Below are positions 1-11,820 of a stretch of 64,000 nt of DNA, piece after piece. Both the position numbers and the translations under genes were made by a program. Each line of letters opens with the position of its first letter. The stretch's first letter is position 1. Origin of the DNA: Morella rubra (lineage: Eukaryota; Streptophyta; Magnoliopsida; Fagales; Myricaceae). The notes under the pieces were generated by a model. The model saw only the letters and a program-made list of their open reading frames with translations. It did not search any database and had not been told where the DNA came from. The stretch covers positions 9,847,932 to 9,911,931 of the forward strand of contig CM025853.1 of the NCBI GenBank assembly GCA_003952965.2, in the 5' to 3' direction.

Positions 1-180
1 GCTAGCGATATAAAGTTTAAAAAAAAAATAAATTTAGGTATTATGATATTTTCGCTGCAAGAATTCTCTGAATGAGAAATATTCCGCTGCAAGAATTTAG
101 TAAGTACGCTGGAGTGTTCCTTGTTGGGAATGCTCGCGGCTGTCATTAGCCTCGCTCTGAGCTAGCGTTCGGGGCGTGAT
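1..180 (-). mobile_element. Truncated 5' end of a long gypsy-type LTR (CACGCCCCG family)
   Basis: Read on the minus strand from 180 downward, this begins TATCACGCCCCGAACGC and continues with a copy of the first ~120 bp of the solo LTR at 6058-9535, in the opposite orientation. Shared landmarks are the CGGGGCATGACA-like terminus and a GC-rich stretch around 100-160. It is therefore the start of another LTR of that family, running off the left edge of the window. It abuts the RNase H remains of the SIRE-like element at 181, so it probably inserted there. The target duplication cannot be checked because the other end lies outside the window. Confidence 0.7.
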
Positions 181-185
181 AGTAC

Positions 186-752
186 ATGTGTACGAGATTT
201 CAGTCTTGCCCTAAGGAGTCTCATCTCCTTGTGGTTAAGAGGATATTTCGTTACCTTATTGGCACACAAGATCTTGGTTTGTTTTATCCAAAAGTGTTGA
301 TTTTAATTTGCAATGGTACTCGGATGCTGATTATGCTGGCTGTAAAATTGATAGAAAAAGTACTAGTGTGCGTGTCAATTTCTTGGCCCATCTCTAGTGT
401 CTTGGTTTTGTAAGAAATAAAATTCTGTGGCTTTATCAACCACAGTGCCGAGTATATTGTTGTTGGTAATTGTTGCACACAAATACTGTGGATGAAATAA
501 CAACTGGAAGATTTTAATCTTCATTTTTCACTCATCCCATTAAGTGTGACAACACGAGTGCCATAAATCTTTCTAAAAACCCATTCAGCACTCTAGGACT
601 AAACATATTGAGATCATGCTCAAAAAGGTGACATCATTCTTGAGTTTGTAAGCACAGATCTTCAACTTGCTGATATATTCACTAAACCTCTTAATAAGAA
701 TTGCTTCTACTTCATTCGTCAAGGGATCGGTATGCGTTTTCCCCCTGAATGA
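186..752 (+). pseudogene. Ty1/copia (SIRE-like A) end of RT and RNase H
   Basis: Six-frame reading gives copia landmarks in order: HLLVVKRIFRYLIGTQDLGL (end of the RT connection), SDADYAG-like with the first RNase H acidic residue (~320-345), a decayed STTEAEY region (~425-465), a KCDNTSAI-like stretch (~540-575), and a C-terminus like MRFPPE followed by TGA at 750-752. Several frameshifts and stops (for example after ~412 and at ~500) separate these blocks. The RNase H would have degraded the RNA strand during reverse transcription. The same block occurs on the minus strand at 57117-57300 and 51560-51728 in element D. Confidence 0.8.
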
Positions 753-889
753 ATGTTGTTTGATATAATTTGCTTATTACATCATTTGTGTGTTTGTTAG
801 ATGAAAATTGAGGTGATTGTATGTTTTTGTGATTAATTGGATTGCATCATACATTTTTTGTTTGAAAACATGTCATTTTACACATTTAC

Positions 890-1075
890 ATGTCGTGTGT
901 CAGCACTTGAAATCACAAGTGTCAACACTTCTAGACTTGCTTGACTATTTTCACTAGAATATGTATGTATCGACACTATTCAACCATGTGTCAACACACT
1001 TTGTGTTCCTGGAGAAGGCTGTTGAGCAAGTGCCGACACATGTTCCAAATGTGATGACATGTGTTTCGAATGGGC
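890..1075. repeat. Cluster of TGTGTCGACACA-like palindromes upstream of env-like ORF A
   Basis: Five to six degenerate copies of the 12-bp palindrome lie here, including GTGTCAACAC at 919-928 and 988-997, ATCGACACT near 970 and GTGCCGACACATG near 1031. Most differ from the perfect form by TCGA to TCAA, the change expected from CpG deamination. The cluster sits between the RNase H end and the env-like ORF of SIRE-like element A, in the same relative place as the clusters ahead of ORFs B and D. Role unknown; a promoter or protein-binding module is the simplest guess. Confidence 0.7.
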
Positions 1076-1239
1076 AGTTTTAAAAATGATGATTCATTTG
1101 AATTCAGTAACTTCTCTTACATTTAATGAGTTGACACCTCATATACTTAACCTCTAAATCCCTAGTTTCATTTCTCCCTCACTCTTAAACTCTTCCATGC
1201 CCTAAACCTCTCCACCCGTGCCTCCTCTCACCACTGAAC

Positions 1240-2855
1240 TCTCAATCCTTCCTCTCCCGTGTGCTAAATCTCACCAAATCTCCACAAAACTCTATTCTCT
1301 CTCCCTCTCCTCCAGATAATACCTTACCCGTGCTCCTACAATATCTAGTGGAAGAAGGAAGAGAGTTCTTGATCATGGGGAGACTTCACGACTGTGACAG
1401 AGACAAAGAAGAGATGAGGAATCTTCGGTTCCTTCAAAGGCTACTCCATTTCGTTCAATACTCCATCAGCACAGATTTCAGAATGATTTTCATCATAGAA
1501 AGGTAAATTCGGGCCAATGGGTTTTGTTGTCTTGGTTTACGGAGAATGGGTTCAATTTTCAGGAGTTATTTGATACTCAAGGAAGGTCCAACTTCATTAG
1601 TTTGAGATGTGACTCATTTCCTTACTTGGTGAAGCAATCCTATGCCAATTTTCATTTTGATATATTTGAGATTGCATTGGGATTTGTGAAAGGAAAAGAG
1701 TTGGACTTATCAGTGAATGGACTAAATGCTATGGCCCATTCCCCCAGCTCAGGGGTGATATTTTTTGAATCATATACATGGGCTGGTTGTCTGATGTAGA
1801 GCCCATAGAGATTCTTAGGGTAGTTATGGATGACCCTAATCTAACTGTGGTTGAGAGGCCCATAGCAAGTGGCCTTAATGTGCATAGGAGATTGTTACAT
1901 CATATGGTTTGTAACATTATACTCCCCAGGACGGGAAAATTTGAATATGTCACTTTCCTGGATCTATTTGTGATGTACTGCCTAATCACGAGGTGCCAAA
2001 TGAATCTTGGCCACCTCCTTTTTAACCACATGAAGGCAGCATATGAGAAGAAAAGGCAGGGGTTGCCTTATGGTATGTTGTTTACTTAGTTATTTGATAT
2101 GCATGATGTTGAGACAAATGGTGAAGAAAGAGAGAAACCAAAGGTCTCCAAGGAAGAAAATCAGAAGACCCTGCGTCTTGTGGGATTCACTTAGAATGAG
2201 GATGACGAATGGTGAAGAAGGCAGTGGCAACGCCTTCTTAGGAAATTCAAAAGGAAGCAATAGAGGAAGAAGAAGCTGAAGAAGAGGATCTTGAAGAAAT
2301 GGAACAAGTGACTGAGGACAGAGCAGATGAAAAGATTACAATAGCAGCCTCTCCACGTACTCCACATACTCCAGCTGTTGGCAGATTAGCAGCTTCTGGA
2401 TCTCATGCTACTCGGCTTACCCTTCTGGAAGCCTTAGTTTCGGATCTCAAGGAATAGACAATGATGATGCATTGCGACATATGGGTAGGATTTGATGAGA
2501 TCAAGTCTATTCTAGCGTCTCACACCACTGACATGGAGATCTTTACATGCGAGGCTTGCTCTACTCTGCATCATTACAACAGTCTGATTACTATGTGCAG
2601 AACGACCATGTATGATTGGAGACAGTCCTTCATCACTAAGAGAACAGAGTTGACTATGACTTAGAATCAGATGACGGATCTGGTTTCGCAGACAGCTTCA
2701 GATGTGACTTAGACTTGTCATATTTTGATCAACTAGGATACAGATCTTCGAACTGTAGTTGAGAGTTGGGTCAAATGGTTCAGCTGCTTTTGGACTACCT
2801 TTCTTCGCAAGCATTGGATTGACCCTAGTCACTGCCTTGTATAGCTTAGCCTTAT
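1240..2855 (+). pseudogene. env-like / plant transposon protein ORF, SIRE-like element A (5' part)
   Basis: Reading frames 1524-1799, 1778-2089 and the sequence to 2855 form one broken protein. Landmarks are LSWFTENGFNFQELFD (~1527-1575), SLRCDSFPYLVKQSYAN (~1600-1655), PIEILRVVMDDPNL (~1802-1845) and GLPYGMLFT (~2061-2087), followed by an acidic low-complexity stretch (~2270-2330) and a helical tail. The family resembles the ORF downstream of pol in SIRE/Maximus elements and the domain called putative plant transposon protein. Its function is not established. Frameshifts occur near 1500, 1795 and 2085, with in-frame stops after that. Gypsy 1 interrupts it at 2855/2856; element A resumes at 12345. 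Confidence 0.65.
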
Positions 2856-5196
2856 TGTAATAGCCCAGACCGTGAAGACCTCAAGCGTTGTCTTATAGTA
2901 ATGGACACAGCTATTAAACTGAGGTTACGACCTATGAGACGATCAACAAAGCAACAAGATACTAAGCAAAACACACGAAGGACCTTTTATTAATATCGAG
3001 GTATTACAAAAGAGGATCACTTTCTATAATGTACATACCAAAAATAAACTGCAGCTAAAAAACTAAGAAAACATAAAACCTCTACTCTTTGCCATCAAAA
3101 TCACTTAAGTTTGTCGGACATGCTAACATAGTCATTGGTTTGGGGTAATCCACCTATGACCCCGGTCTTCCATCAAAACATTTAAATCATTAGTAACATA
3201 GACATGAAATGATAACACCAGAATGGTCCATCCATGTCATATGGCCTTTGTAAACTCACCTAAACATATTTCAGACATCTGCTAAAAGAATTTAACAAAC
3301 AACAGTGAGTCCAAATGACTCAGTAAAGCCAGCGGTTAGTACAATAGAATAGCAGATAGGATAAAAGATATTGAAGAAACCCGTTCAACAATAAAATCTC
3401 AACAGAAGAAGAAAGTAAATGAAAAGACTCAGTTTTCTCAAAAATGATCTTTTCCTTTTTCCATTTTCAATTTCGATCACCACTACTCTCACTCCCAGAA
3501 TGAATAACTTGGCCAGAGTGACGAGATACATGTAACCTTTTGTATCTTTGTAGCAGTACTCCAAAGCACAATACGGCCTCAAACTCCCAAAGTGAGTTAT
3601 CCTAACAAAGGATCTTTCCTCATAAGACGGAGAGACCAGAATGTCACAACAAGTGAACACATCCTCTTGTGCACAATATTGTCACGTCTTTGCAGTGTTA
3701 CGTTAAGTACGCATGTCTCATATCAACGCCCATACATCTCATTTATGATATGCAACACCTTAACTAGTTTCTATCATCACAACATTATAAAACAGTTCTC
3801 AAAGGAAAATGTTGTGAAGGCAAAAACAACACTTTGATTTCTCAGTTAAAAACCGGCTTAATCACCACGTAGAAAATACTAATTTTGACATAATTAGTAT
3901 TGAAATCAGAAGGAAAGAAATATGTTCAAGCTTTAAAAAACAACTTTTGGAAGAAATTTTGAAAAGAAACGGATCAAAGTTGAAAAACAACTTGAAAACG
4001 AATCGAACTTTGAAAATGATACTTTTTTCGAAAGGACGAGCTTGTTCTTCATCAAGAACATGAAGAACACGAAGAACATTAAGAACAATAGGAAGAATAG
4101 AAAAACTAATAACATCAAGAGATGCTAGAATAACAAAGACAAGAGATTCACAACAATCATATTGAAAACTTGAATCGAAATCAAAGATAACCAACTAAAC
4201 TTTACCTAAGCGTGCTTGATCTTTGCTAAACTTTTTCCTCCTTCTTTCTACCACTTCACTTCACTCTTGCTCTCAAGATTTAACTCACAAAAATTCAGAT
4301 TGAATGGTGTACTCTTCAAAGGTCGAAATCCACCCTATTTATAGGAAAACACAGCTAGTTGCATTCTGACATGTGTCCGGCCTAGCTAGGCTAGCTTTGG
4401 TGAGTCACTAGGCTACATTTCTCTCCTCTTGACACCTAGCAACCTACAGCAGCTGCATGGAAAGGCTATGGCCGAAATTTTCACTATAGCTTGGGTGAGT
4501 CGCCGCCTAGGTCCACCAGTGGTCGACACCTTGAGCTACCTAGGTCCTAGCCTTTTTGGTGCGCTTCTTGCATCGATTTGTCGTGCTTCTAGCTTTGATT
4601 TGTCGTGCTATCTAGCCCTCATAGGTGTCACTCTCTAGGGCAGCCGAAATTTCCTTTCTTAATGGCTAAGTTTTGCTAATCGTTTCACTAATCTTTTCGA
4701 TAATCGCAAATCAACCTACTTGCCTACAAAAAATAAAAAGTCTCCAAATTTGAACCATAAACTCATGGATGAAATCCCAACATATTAAAAGAATAAAAAT
4801 CATGTGGTTCAGTTTTCGAGACAAAAACATCCTGCTTGCTTAAAAAAATTAAATTGATCCAATACGAGCTCCTCAACATTCTGAACAACAACCTAGTTGC
4901 ATTGCGAACTCCAAATCTCACTTAATCATGTCCTAATCAAGGTTTCGAGATAAAAACGACCTACTAGCTTAAAAATTAAATTGATCCAATGCGTACTCCT
5001 CAATCTCTTGAACAATAACTCAGTTGCATGTGAACTCAATTCTCACTAAATCATGTCCTAATCAGGTTTTGAACTTAGTATCTCAAGTACTAAATACTCT
5101 CTCTTAGTCACTAAATATACCCTAATCTCACTACAAATTACAAACAAGAGAGCATAAACAATATGCATGTGATGTTTGAAAGCTCGAGTTATGACA
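2856..5196 (-). repeat. 3' LTR of gypsy 1
   Basis: About 2.34 kb, homologous to the LTRs at 18575-20879, 33662-35919 and (partly) 39544-40336. On the minus strand it starts TGTCATAACTCGAGC at 5196 and ends GGGCTATTACA at 2856. A TATA-like TATAAATAGGG lies near 4345-4335. A short tandem repeat of about 23 bp (AGCTAGAAGCACGAC-type unit) is at about 4565-4625. The LTR contains a broken copy of the conserved LTR-internal ORF (3082-3278). Confidence 0.85.
3082..3278 (-). pseudogene. Broken copy of the 64-codon LTR-internal ORF (gypsy 1)
   Basis: On the minus strand the ATG at 3278 opens MSEICLGEFTKAI, then an in-frame TGA at codon 14, then HGWTILVLSFHVYVTNDL, a frameshift, and a recognisable acidic end SDFDGKE with a stop at 3084-3082. 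It aligns over its whole length with the intact 64-codon ORFs at 20447-20641 and 39905-40099. The bases before the ATG (TTCTTTTAGCAG) look like a 3' splice site. Function unknown. This copy is dead. Confidence 0.7.
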
Positions 5197-5344
5197 TACT
5201 CCACCACTTAGAAATAATTCCGTCTTCGGAATTGAAACATAACACAAGAGACGTACCAGTTAGTCAAACAAATGAGGATACTTGTCACACATGTCTGCCT
5301 CTAACTTCCATGAAGCTTCAGTGATATCGTGACTCTGCCATAAC
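5197..5344 (-). pseudogene. Gypsy 1 chromodomain end and polypurine tract
   Basis: Minus strand, reading from 5344 down: the sequence matches positions 18425-18574 of gypsy 2, which encode the last part of a pol C-terminal chromodomain (WQSHDITEASWELEEDM type) and the end DKYPQLFD. A polypurine tract like TAAGTGGTGGAGTA (5210-5197) lies directly before the LTR. The missing upstream half of the domain resumes at 10060 after the nested insertion, and ACTTT is duplicated at both junctions. Chromodomains at this position are known from Ty3/gypsy chromoviruses and help steer integration to particular chromatin. Confidence 0.7.
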
Positions 5345-5632
5345 ACTTTTGTTAGCCCAAGGATGCTTTTACAAACAATCCACTTTGATTTTGATGATAA
5401 CAAAGTTTTCAAACTTATTTAAGACTTTTAGATTTTACATTGAAAATCTCTTTTAAGATAATGACATATTTTTTAAAAGCATCAAGGTTTCTCTATTCAA
5501 AAATATCTCTAAGCATACTTGAACATCATTATACAAGTTAATTGGTCAATCTTTTATTGTAGGTGTTTTTGAGATATGTTGAATTGAAGTTGCTGTCAAA
5601 GAACAAATTTTTTCAGACTAAGTGTTGGAAGC

Positions 5633-5738
5633 GTCGACACATTGAGCATAAGTGTCGACACATTGAACTAACACCCGAGAGAATGTTTTCAGGACCAAAT
5701 TTTAATGTGTAAGCACATACCATCAATGTGTCGACACA
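5633..5738. promoter_or_regulatory. Palindrome cluster in SIRE-like solo LTR, 120 bp before TATA
   Basis: Three copies: CGTCGACACATTG (~5633), GTGTCGACACATTG (~5650) and the perfect TGTGTCGACACA at 5727-5738. The last one ends about 120 bp before the TATA-like CTTTAAATAG (5858-5867). The same distance is seen in the LTRs at 12906-14327 and 21145-21660. The position in U3 ahead of a TATA box suggests a transcription-factor site. That is an inference; no factor is known from this sequence. Confidence 0.55.
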
Positions 5739-6057
5739 TTGCACGATTTTGCAGATATCCTAGAAGCGACGCCAACTCATCCAAAAGTCTCCAAATGGTC
5801 TCAAATGACCTCCAACGGCATTCAAACTTTACAATAAGACCCTTTGTGCCCTAAGGGCTTTAAATAGAAGAAGATGGAGAGAGAAAACGACGGAAGTGTG
5901 CGCTATTAACTCTTGCCCTAATTTCTAGAGAGAGAAAAAGCTTTGAAGAAAGAAAGAAGCTCCACAAAGCAAGAAAGCTTGTTCCTTCACCTGCAAATAC
6001 TTTTGCTTTCTTTGTGAATCTTGTCTCTTTGCACACCTCAGTACTTCATACTTTTTT

Positions 6058-9000
6058 TGTCATGCCCCGAATGCTAGCTCATCGAGGCTAATGACAGCCG
6101 CGAGCATTCCCAACAAGGAACACTCCAGCGAACGTACTAAAAAAATTCTTGCAGCGGATTTTTTTTTTTTTTTTTTTGCTAGCAATTAACGCGCATACGA
6201 AACTTGGGATCCTATTTCTACTACTTGCATCTTGATCAATGACTTGAAGTAATTAATTACAAAACAGTCTCAAAATACCAATCGGTTAAAAATCTTAAAC
6301 TTTACTAGGCCGAATAACTCATGACCACCACACCACGGAGGCTCATGTCGGCTTTTCCAAAAATTATATCTAGTCCTTTAATGAATAACAAAAGGGAAGA
6401 GGGCATTCTCGTCGGTCCCTCTTCTAGATGTCCCCGCCTGAAATGTTGTCTGGAATGGTACAATTTAAAACTGTGAGTCGAAAGACTCAGTAAGGGTTTA
6501 TATGCAATAAATAATGCATGTCTTGCATAAATCATGGATGCACATTGATGCTTGCATATGCATGAGACAACGTACTTGATCAAAAAAAACATTTCTTGCT
6601 TGAAAATATTTCTTGCTTGCTTTCTTTCTTGATTTGGCTACTTATCACGCTCCATTTACCCCTGAAGTCAGGGTTGTGCGTTCCTTTCGGAACTATTCCC
6701 TTTTTCCCTTGGGAACACATCATTTGGTTGAGCTAACCCTTGTTGTGGCCCCAGGCCTGATGGCTAAACTCAACCCTTGGAGGTTCACACCTTCTTGCAA
6801 GCATCCTTCGGTGTGATTGCACATACCTCGGGAACTACCCATCCTTCTCTCATTCGTCCTTCGGAGTGGGTGCCCCTTAGGAATCATCCATCCTTCTCGC
6901 ATTCGTCCTTCGGAGTGGATGTCCTATCTTATTGGTACGGTACCGACCGTCTTATTTAGTCCTTTAACTTGACTTGTGATAACATACTTATCATTTTTCA
7001 TTTGCACAAAGAAACTTATGCAAATGCTCATGTCATGTCATGCTTGATAATGCCATGCTTGATAATGAGAAATCATAATACTCCTCATGCTTTCATTTGC
7101 ACAAAGCTTTCTTTTTCATTCAAGAAAATCATGCAAATGCTCGTGTCATGCCATGCTTGATATGCTTATTCATAAATACTTTTCATGCTGTGTATCATTC
7201 CAGTTTTTCGGAAAAACGTAAGTTTCTACTTACAAATTCCACTTACCTCCGTCCACTTGAGCGAATGGCAGCACCTTGCCTACAATTGATTCATACTAAA
7301 GTTATTCATAGGCTTACTAAATGTATAGAGTAGTCACTCAATTACTCACAACTCATCATACAAAATCGCCACCCATATTGTTTGACGTATCAATGGTGAC
7401 CCTATAATGCAAATTGTTCTTCTAAGGATGCCGAAGCCATAAAATTGGATTCTAAACTGATCCTTACACAAATTTTCATAACATATCAAAATTTTAAATA
7501 ATTTGAAGCTCATTTGCTACTCAAAACCTTCACCCGAAAATACAAGCTGCTGCGGACGTCAAAGCGGGCAGCCCCGACGTCTCCAACTTAAAAATTCATA
7601 ACTTCAAAATCATGGCTCCAAATTACATGAAATTTATTCTGAAATATTCAGCTTTCATAGGTCAATATTGGGGGTAAAATTCACAACAGCAGGTTTACCT
7701 ATACATTTTTACAAACACTTCTTATTAGGCGAAAATCCTACAACAATGCTGTCGCTGATTCCAGCTCGGCCCTCCGTTTTCAAAATACTACAACTCATTC
7801 ATTTTACCTCTAAATCACACGAAATTTATCTTAAAATGTTCCTCTTCCTTAAACTTAAAATTCAAAACCAACCTCATAAAATTTGGACTTAAATGATCCT
7901 TCAAAAGACATCCGAAATGGGCTGACATTCCGGACGTGCAAGGCTGCTGGCAGCTTGACGTCCGGGCCTTAAACAACGCATATCTCACTCGATAGTTATC
8001 GGAATCATCCAAGGTATGGCTTAAAATCTTCCTATTTCCTAGGTCTACGATCTAGGATCCTCTTAAGATCAAGGGATAAGCACAAGTACATCAGAACACA
8101 CTCCAAATCGAGTCTTGAAATCTGCAGAGGTTAAATTCCAGCAACAACAATAATCTTCTCAACCTTCCCATCCTCCAACAACCAAAACCCTAATCTCTTC
8201 ATGTCACCAACAATCATCCAAGGCTAATTTAACATCCCATAACAGCAACCATTCTCTCACATTCTTCCCACATTCTTATACAACTCCAATTCAAAGTTTA
8301 CAACAAAACCATGATCCTTCATCAAGCTAAACTATTGCATTTACCCATTTCTTGGACTTTTTATCAAACACCTAAGGTGCATTATTGGTCCTCTTGCATA
8401 TTTTCAGATCTGACCATACATCTAACACTTAGGGCTTGGTGGTTCTTGTTTAACATGCATAAACCTAACACATCAAGCCAATAAATTCGGCCATACACAC
8501 ACCAACCGATTTCAGCCCTCTTTTAAGCTTTTTATCAAACACTTAGGGTTCATAAATGGTTTCTCTTGAGTAGGATTTCCAGATCTGGCCATATTCCCCC
8601 ATGTTTCATGTAAGATCTATACTACCCTTAAATACTAGCAAAATCTACACTAAACACCCAAGAACACAAGGAGAAAACAACCTAGGCAACTACCAACAAA
8701 ACCACAACCAACCATTAAAAGAAAACAAGAAGAAAATGGGAGAGATGGGGTGGTGATTTTCGGCCAGCAAATAGGGCCGGATTTTACCTTTATGTTTCTC
8801 CTCTTTCTCCTTCTTCTTCTTCTCCTCTTCCTTCTCTTCTTCTTCTTCTTCTTCTTCTTCTTCTTTCTTCTTCTCGGTGGGTGCTTAGGCAAGAGAGGTG
8901 TGCGGTTTTTCTAGGGCAAGGGGAAGTGAAAATACGCAAAAGAGGGGGGGAAAGGGGTTTAGGCGTTTGCTTTGGGGGGGGGGGGGGGGGGAAAAGACAA

Positions 9001-9535
9001 GGCTGCCCCCCCTTCTCTTCTTCCCTCTTTCACGTGATTCCCCCCTCTTCCACTTTCTTTCTCTTTTTTTTTTTTTTTTCTGCTACCATATAAATTCCCA
9101 AATCATGCCATCCCATTTTAAACCCTAAGTCTCACACATTTTCAAGGTTAAAGCCCTAATTAAATTCTTCCAATTAAATTCTTCCAAATATTGTAACTTA
9201 GGACATATTCCATTAATTAAAATAATTAGCCTAATAATAATTATCCTAAAATAATTAGCCTAATTAATCTCAATTACTCAAACTTTAACAATTGCAAATA
9301 ATATAACATTTAAACCCTAGCTCATTAACAATTGCAATTAAAATAACATTTAAATCCTAGTTAAAACTCATAGCTTAAAACTCCTAAAAACGCTAGGGAA
9401 AATTCCACCTAGACATAACGTTAGATTAATCTCCCCATACATGCCTCTCTCAAAAATTAGAGTAATAATAATAATAATTGGAGCAATACAAGTTAAGGAG
9501 TCATAAAATGAAAGAAATAAGGTTGGGATCTCACA
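6058..9535 (+). mobile_element. 3.5 kb solo LTR (TGTCATGCCCCG family)
   Basis: It starts TGTCATGCCCCGAATGC at 6058 and ends GTTGGGATCTCACA at 9535. TTTTT lies at 6053-6057 and 9536-9540, and the SIRE-like LTR reads continuously once the element is removed. I see no direct terminal repeats, polypurine tract, primer site or coding motif, so it is most simply a solo LTR, probably of a gypsy family. It contains low-complexity tracts (8776-8872, 8974-8991, 9063-9080). A partial inverse copy of its start lies at 1-180. Confidence 0.8.
8770..8876. repeat. TTC/CTT microsatellite inside the 3.5 kb solo LTR
   Basis: An interrupted run of TTC, CTC and CTT triplets. It produces a meaningless lysine/arginine-rich reading frame on the minus strand. 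A pure run of 18 G follows at 8974-8991 and a T run at 9063-9080. All belong to the CT-rich 3' half of the LTR. Confidence 0.9.
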
Positions 9536-10059
9536 TTTTTATACGGCTTAAAGAGCCTTTACTAAGATTCCCTTTGTACCCTTTCTTGAAAAACACGTAA
9601 GTGTTGGGAAAAACACTTGTCCTACTAGTTGGGTAGAAGAAATCCTCTAGGTTGTGAGAATTTGTGAGAGTGAGTTAAAGTGTGAGCTTGAAAAATACTT
9701 TGTAAAGGTTCTTTAACACCCAGGAAGCTAAGGTGTATTTACTATTTGGAAGATAGTGAAGAAAGCCCAAGGAAGTCAATAGCCTTGGGGGTGGACGTAG
9801 GCAAGTGTTAACCGAACCACCTAAAAATCACAGTGTCACCTCTCTATCCTTATCTCTATTTATTGTAGTTATCTATTTGTTGTGCATGATTATCTATTAT
9901 CTCTATTCTTCATTAGACTCATTAATTATATAGATCTGCTCTCTTGTTCTTTTAGAAAGGGGTCTGTGCATATTTGGGTTTTTAGTAAAAAGAGACAAAA
10001 GTTTTTTATAAACCCAATTCACCCCCCCCCTCTTGGGTTGTTTGTGCACTCACAACTTT

Positions 10060-11820
10060 CACTAAAGGAATCTTCCTGTTACTCAGCTCTTGATCCTTTC
10101 TATCTAATATCACCACAGGTTGCTCCTGGTAGGTTAAGTTCTTTGCTAGTTGTAAAGGCATATAATCTATCACATGGGAAGGATCTGGAACATATTTTCT
10201 CAACATAGAAATATGAAAGGTATCATGAACTCCTTCCAATTCTAGGGTAAGGCTAACTAATAAGCTGTTGCTCCTACCTTACGTAGTATCTCAAAAGGTC
10301 CAACATATCTGGGACTCAACTTTCCTTTCTTCCCAAATCTCTTAACTCCTTTTATAGGAATCACCTTCAAGAATACTTTATCCCTTCCTCAAAATCTAAC
10401 GGTCGTCTACAATTATCAGCAGAACTCTTTTGTCTAGTTTCAGCCACCTTCAACCTATCCTTGATTAGTTCTACCTTTTCACATGTCCTTTGGATTACGT
10501 CAAATCCAATAATTTGCCTTTCTCCTACTTCATCCCAAAACAACGGCGTTCTACATTTTTGTCCATAAAAAGCATCGTATGGTGCCATATGAATACTGGT
10601 CTGATATGTATTATTATAAGCAAATTCCACCAATGGTAAATATTGAATCCAAGATCCCTTGAATTCTAAAATACAAGCTCTCAACATGTCCTCTAAGATA
10701 TGAATGACTCTTTCCGATTGACCATTAGTTTGTGGATGAAATGCAGTACTAAAGTTCAACTAGGAACCTAATGCTTTTTGGAATCCATTCCAAATTCTCG
10801 AGGTAAATCTCGTATCCTGATCAGACACTATAGAACTAGGTATACCATGAAGTCGTAAAATTTCCTTACTGTATAACTCAGCCAACTTCTCAGAAGTATA
10901 ACTAACCTTAATAGGAATGAAATTAGCTGATCTTGTCAAACGAGCTATGACAACCTAAATAGCATCGTGTCCAGTCAATGCTCTTGGTAACCCAACTACA
11001 AAATCCATAGCAATCTCATCCCATTTCCACACTAGGATTTGTAAGGGTTGTAACAATTCTGCAGGTTTCTGATGTTCAACTTTCACTTGTTGGCAAATCA
11101 AACATCTACTAACAAACACTGCTATCTCCCTTTTCATCCCAGGCCACCAAAACTTACCTTTCAAATCTTGGTACATCCTTATGGAACCTGGATGTATGGA
11201 ATACTTTGACCTATGAGCTTTCCTGCAATATTAGTTCCTTAATCTCCTTATTGTTCGAGACCACTATCCTGTCTCTAAAGTATGCCAATCCATCATTCTT
11301 TAATCATTACCTCTGATTTTGAGTCCACAAGTTCTTTCACTATTGGATCTTGAGTCTGTCCATCCTTAATCCGATCCTGTAATGAAGATTGAATTGTCAA
11401 TGCATTCAATTGTTTCACTTCCTCATCCAAAAGTAATTCAATCTCATTCCTTTCCATATCCTTTTCCAATTCATGAGACAACTTCTGACTCCTTTCTTTT
11501 TCTTCCTCAAACTTTCTACTAAAGGCATCTGCCACAACATTTGCCTTTCCAGGGTGACAATTGATGGTACAATCATAGTCCTTGATTAACTCCAACCATC
11601 TCCTCTATCTCATATTCAACTCTTTCTGAGTAAAGAAATATTTCAAACTCTTATGATTTGTATAGATTTCACACTTAACTCCATAGAGATAATGTCTCCA
11701 AAGTTTCAATGCAAACATTACAGCTGCCAATTCTAAATCATGAGTGGGGTAATTCATCTTGTGAGTCTTAAGGTGTCGTGATGCATATGCAATAACTTTT
11801 CCTTCCTACATCAATACCCC
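10060..11820 (-). pseudogene. Gypsy 1 RNase H, integrase and chromodomain start
   Basis: Minus strand from 11820 down: [15 protein letters not shown] RNase [21 protein letters not shown] (~11740-11680), the connection [13 protein letters not shown] (~11550-11510), then integrase with the HHCC finger (SIPYIQVP region ~11190; CLICQQVK ~11100-11075) and the core region ([20 protein letters not shown] ~11030-10975). The remnant of the third catalytic block lies around 10750-10680 (STAFHPQTNGQSERV). It ends HDTFHISMLRKYVPDPSHV, then a chromodomain start. Stops at 11290, 10945 and elsewhere inactivate it. The frame is lost at 10060 where the SIRE-like LTR inserted. Confidence 0.85.

Larger units (their letters stand above)
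5350..10054 (+). mobile_element. SIRE-like copia solo LTR, split by a second solo LTR
   Basis: The termini are TGTTAGCCCAAGG (5350) and GTGCACTCACA (10054), flanked by ACTTT at 5345-5349 and 10055-10059. Removing the nested 6058-9535 element and one TTTTT copy leaves about 1.22 kb with no internal region, so it is a solo LTR. It carries palindrome copies at 5633-5738, a TATA-like CTTTAAATAG at 5858-5867, and the CACCCCCCCCCTCTTGGGTT end typical of SIRE/Maximus LTRs. It sits in the chromodomain of gypsy 1, on the opposite strand to that element's coding sequence. Confidence 0.9.

Noticed and set aside
8650..8892. Lysine/arginine-rich reading frame on the minus strand
   Set aside because: It is a translation of a TTC microsatellite inside a solo LTR.
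6058..9535. A complete non-autonomous LTR element (two LTRs with an internal region)
   Set aside because: No direct repeat of the first few hundred bases is found near the right end, and there is no primer site or polypurine tract, so a solo LTR is simpler.
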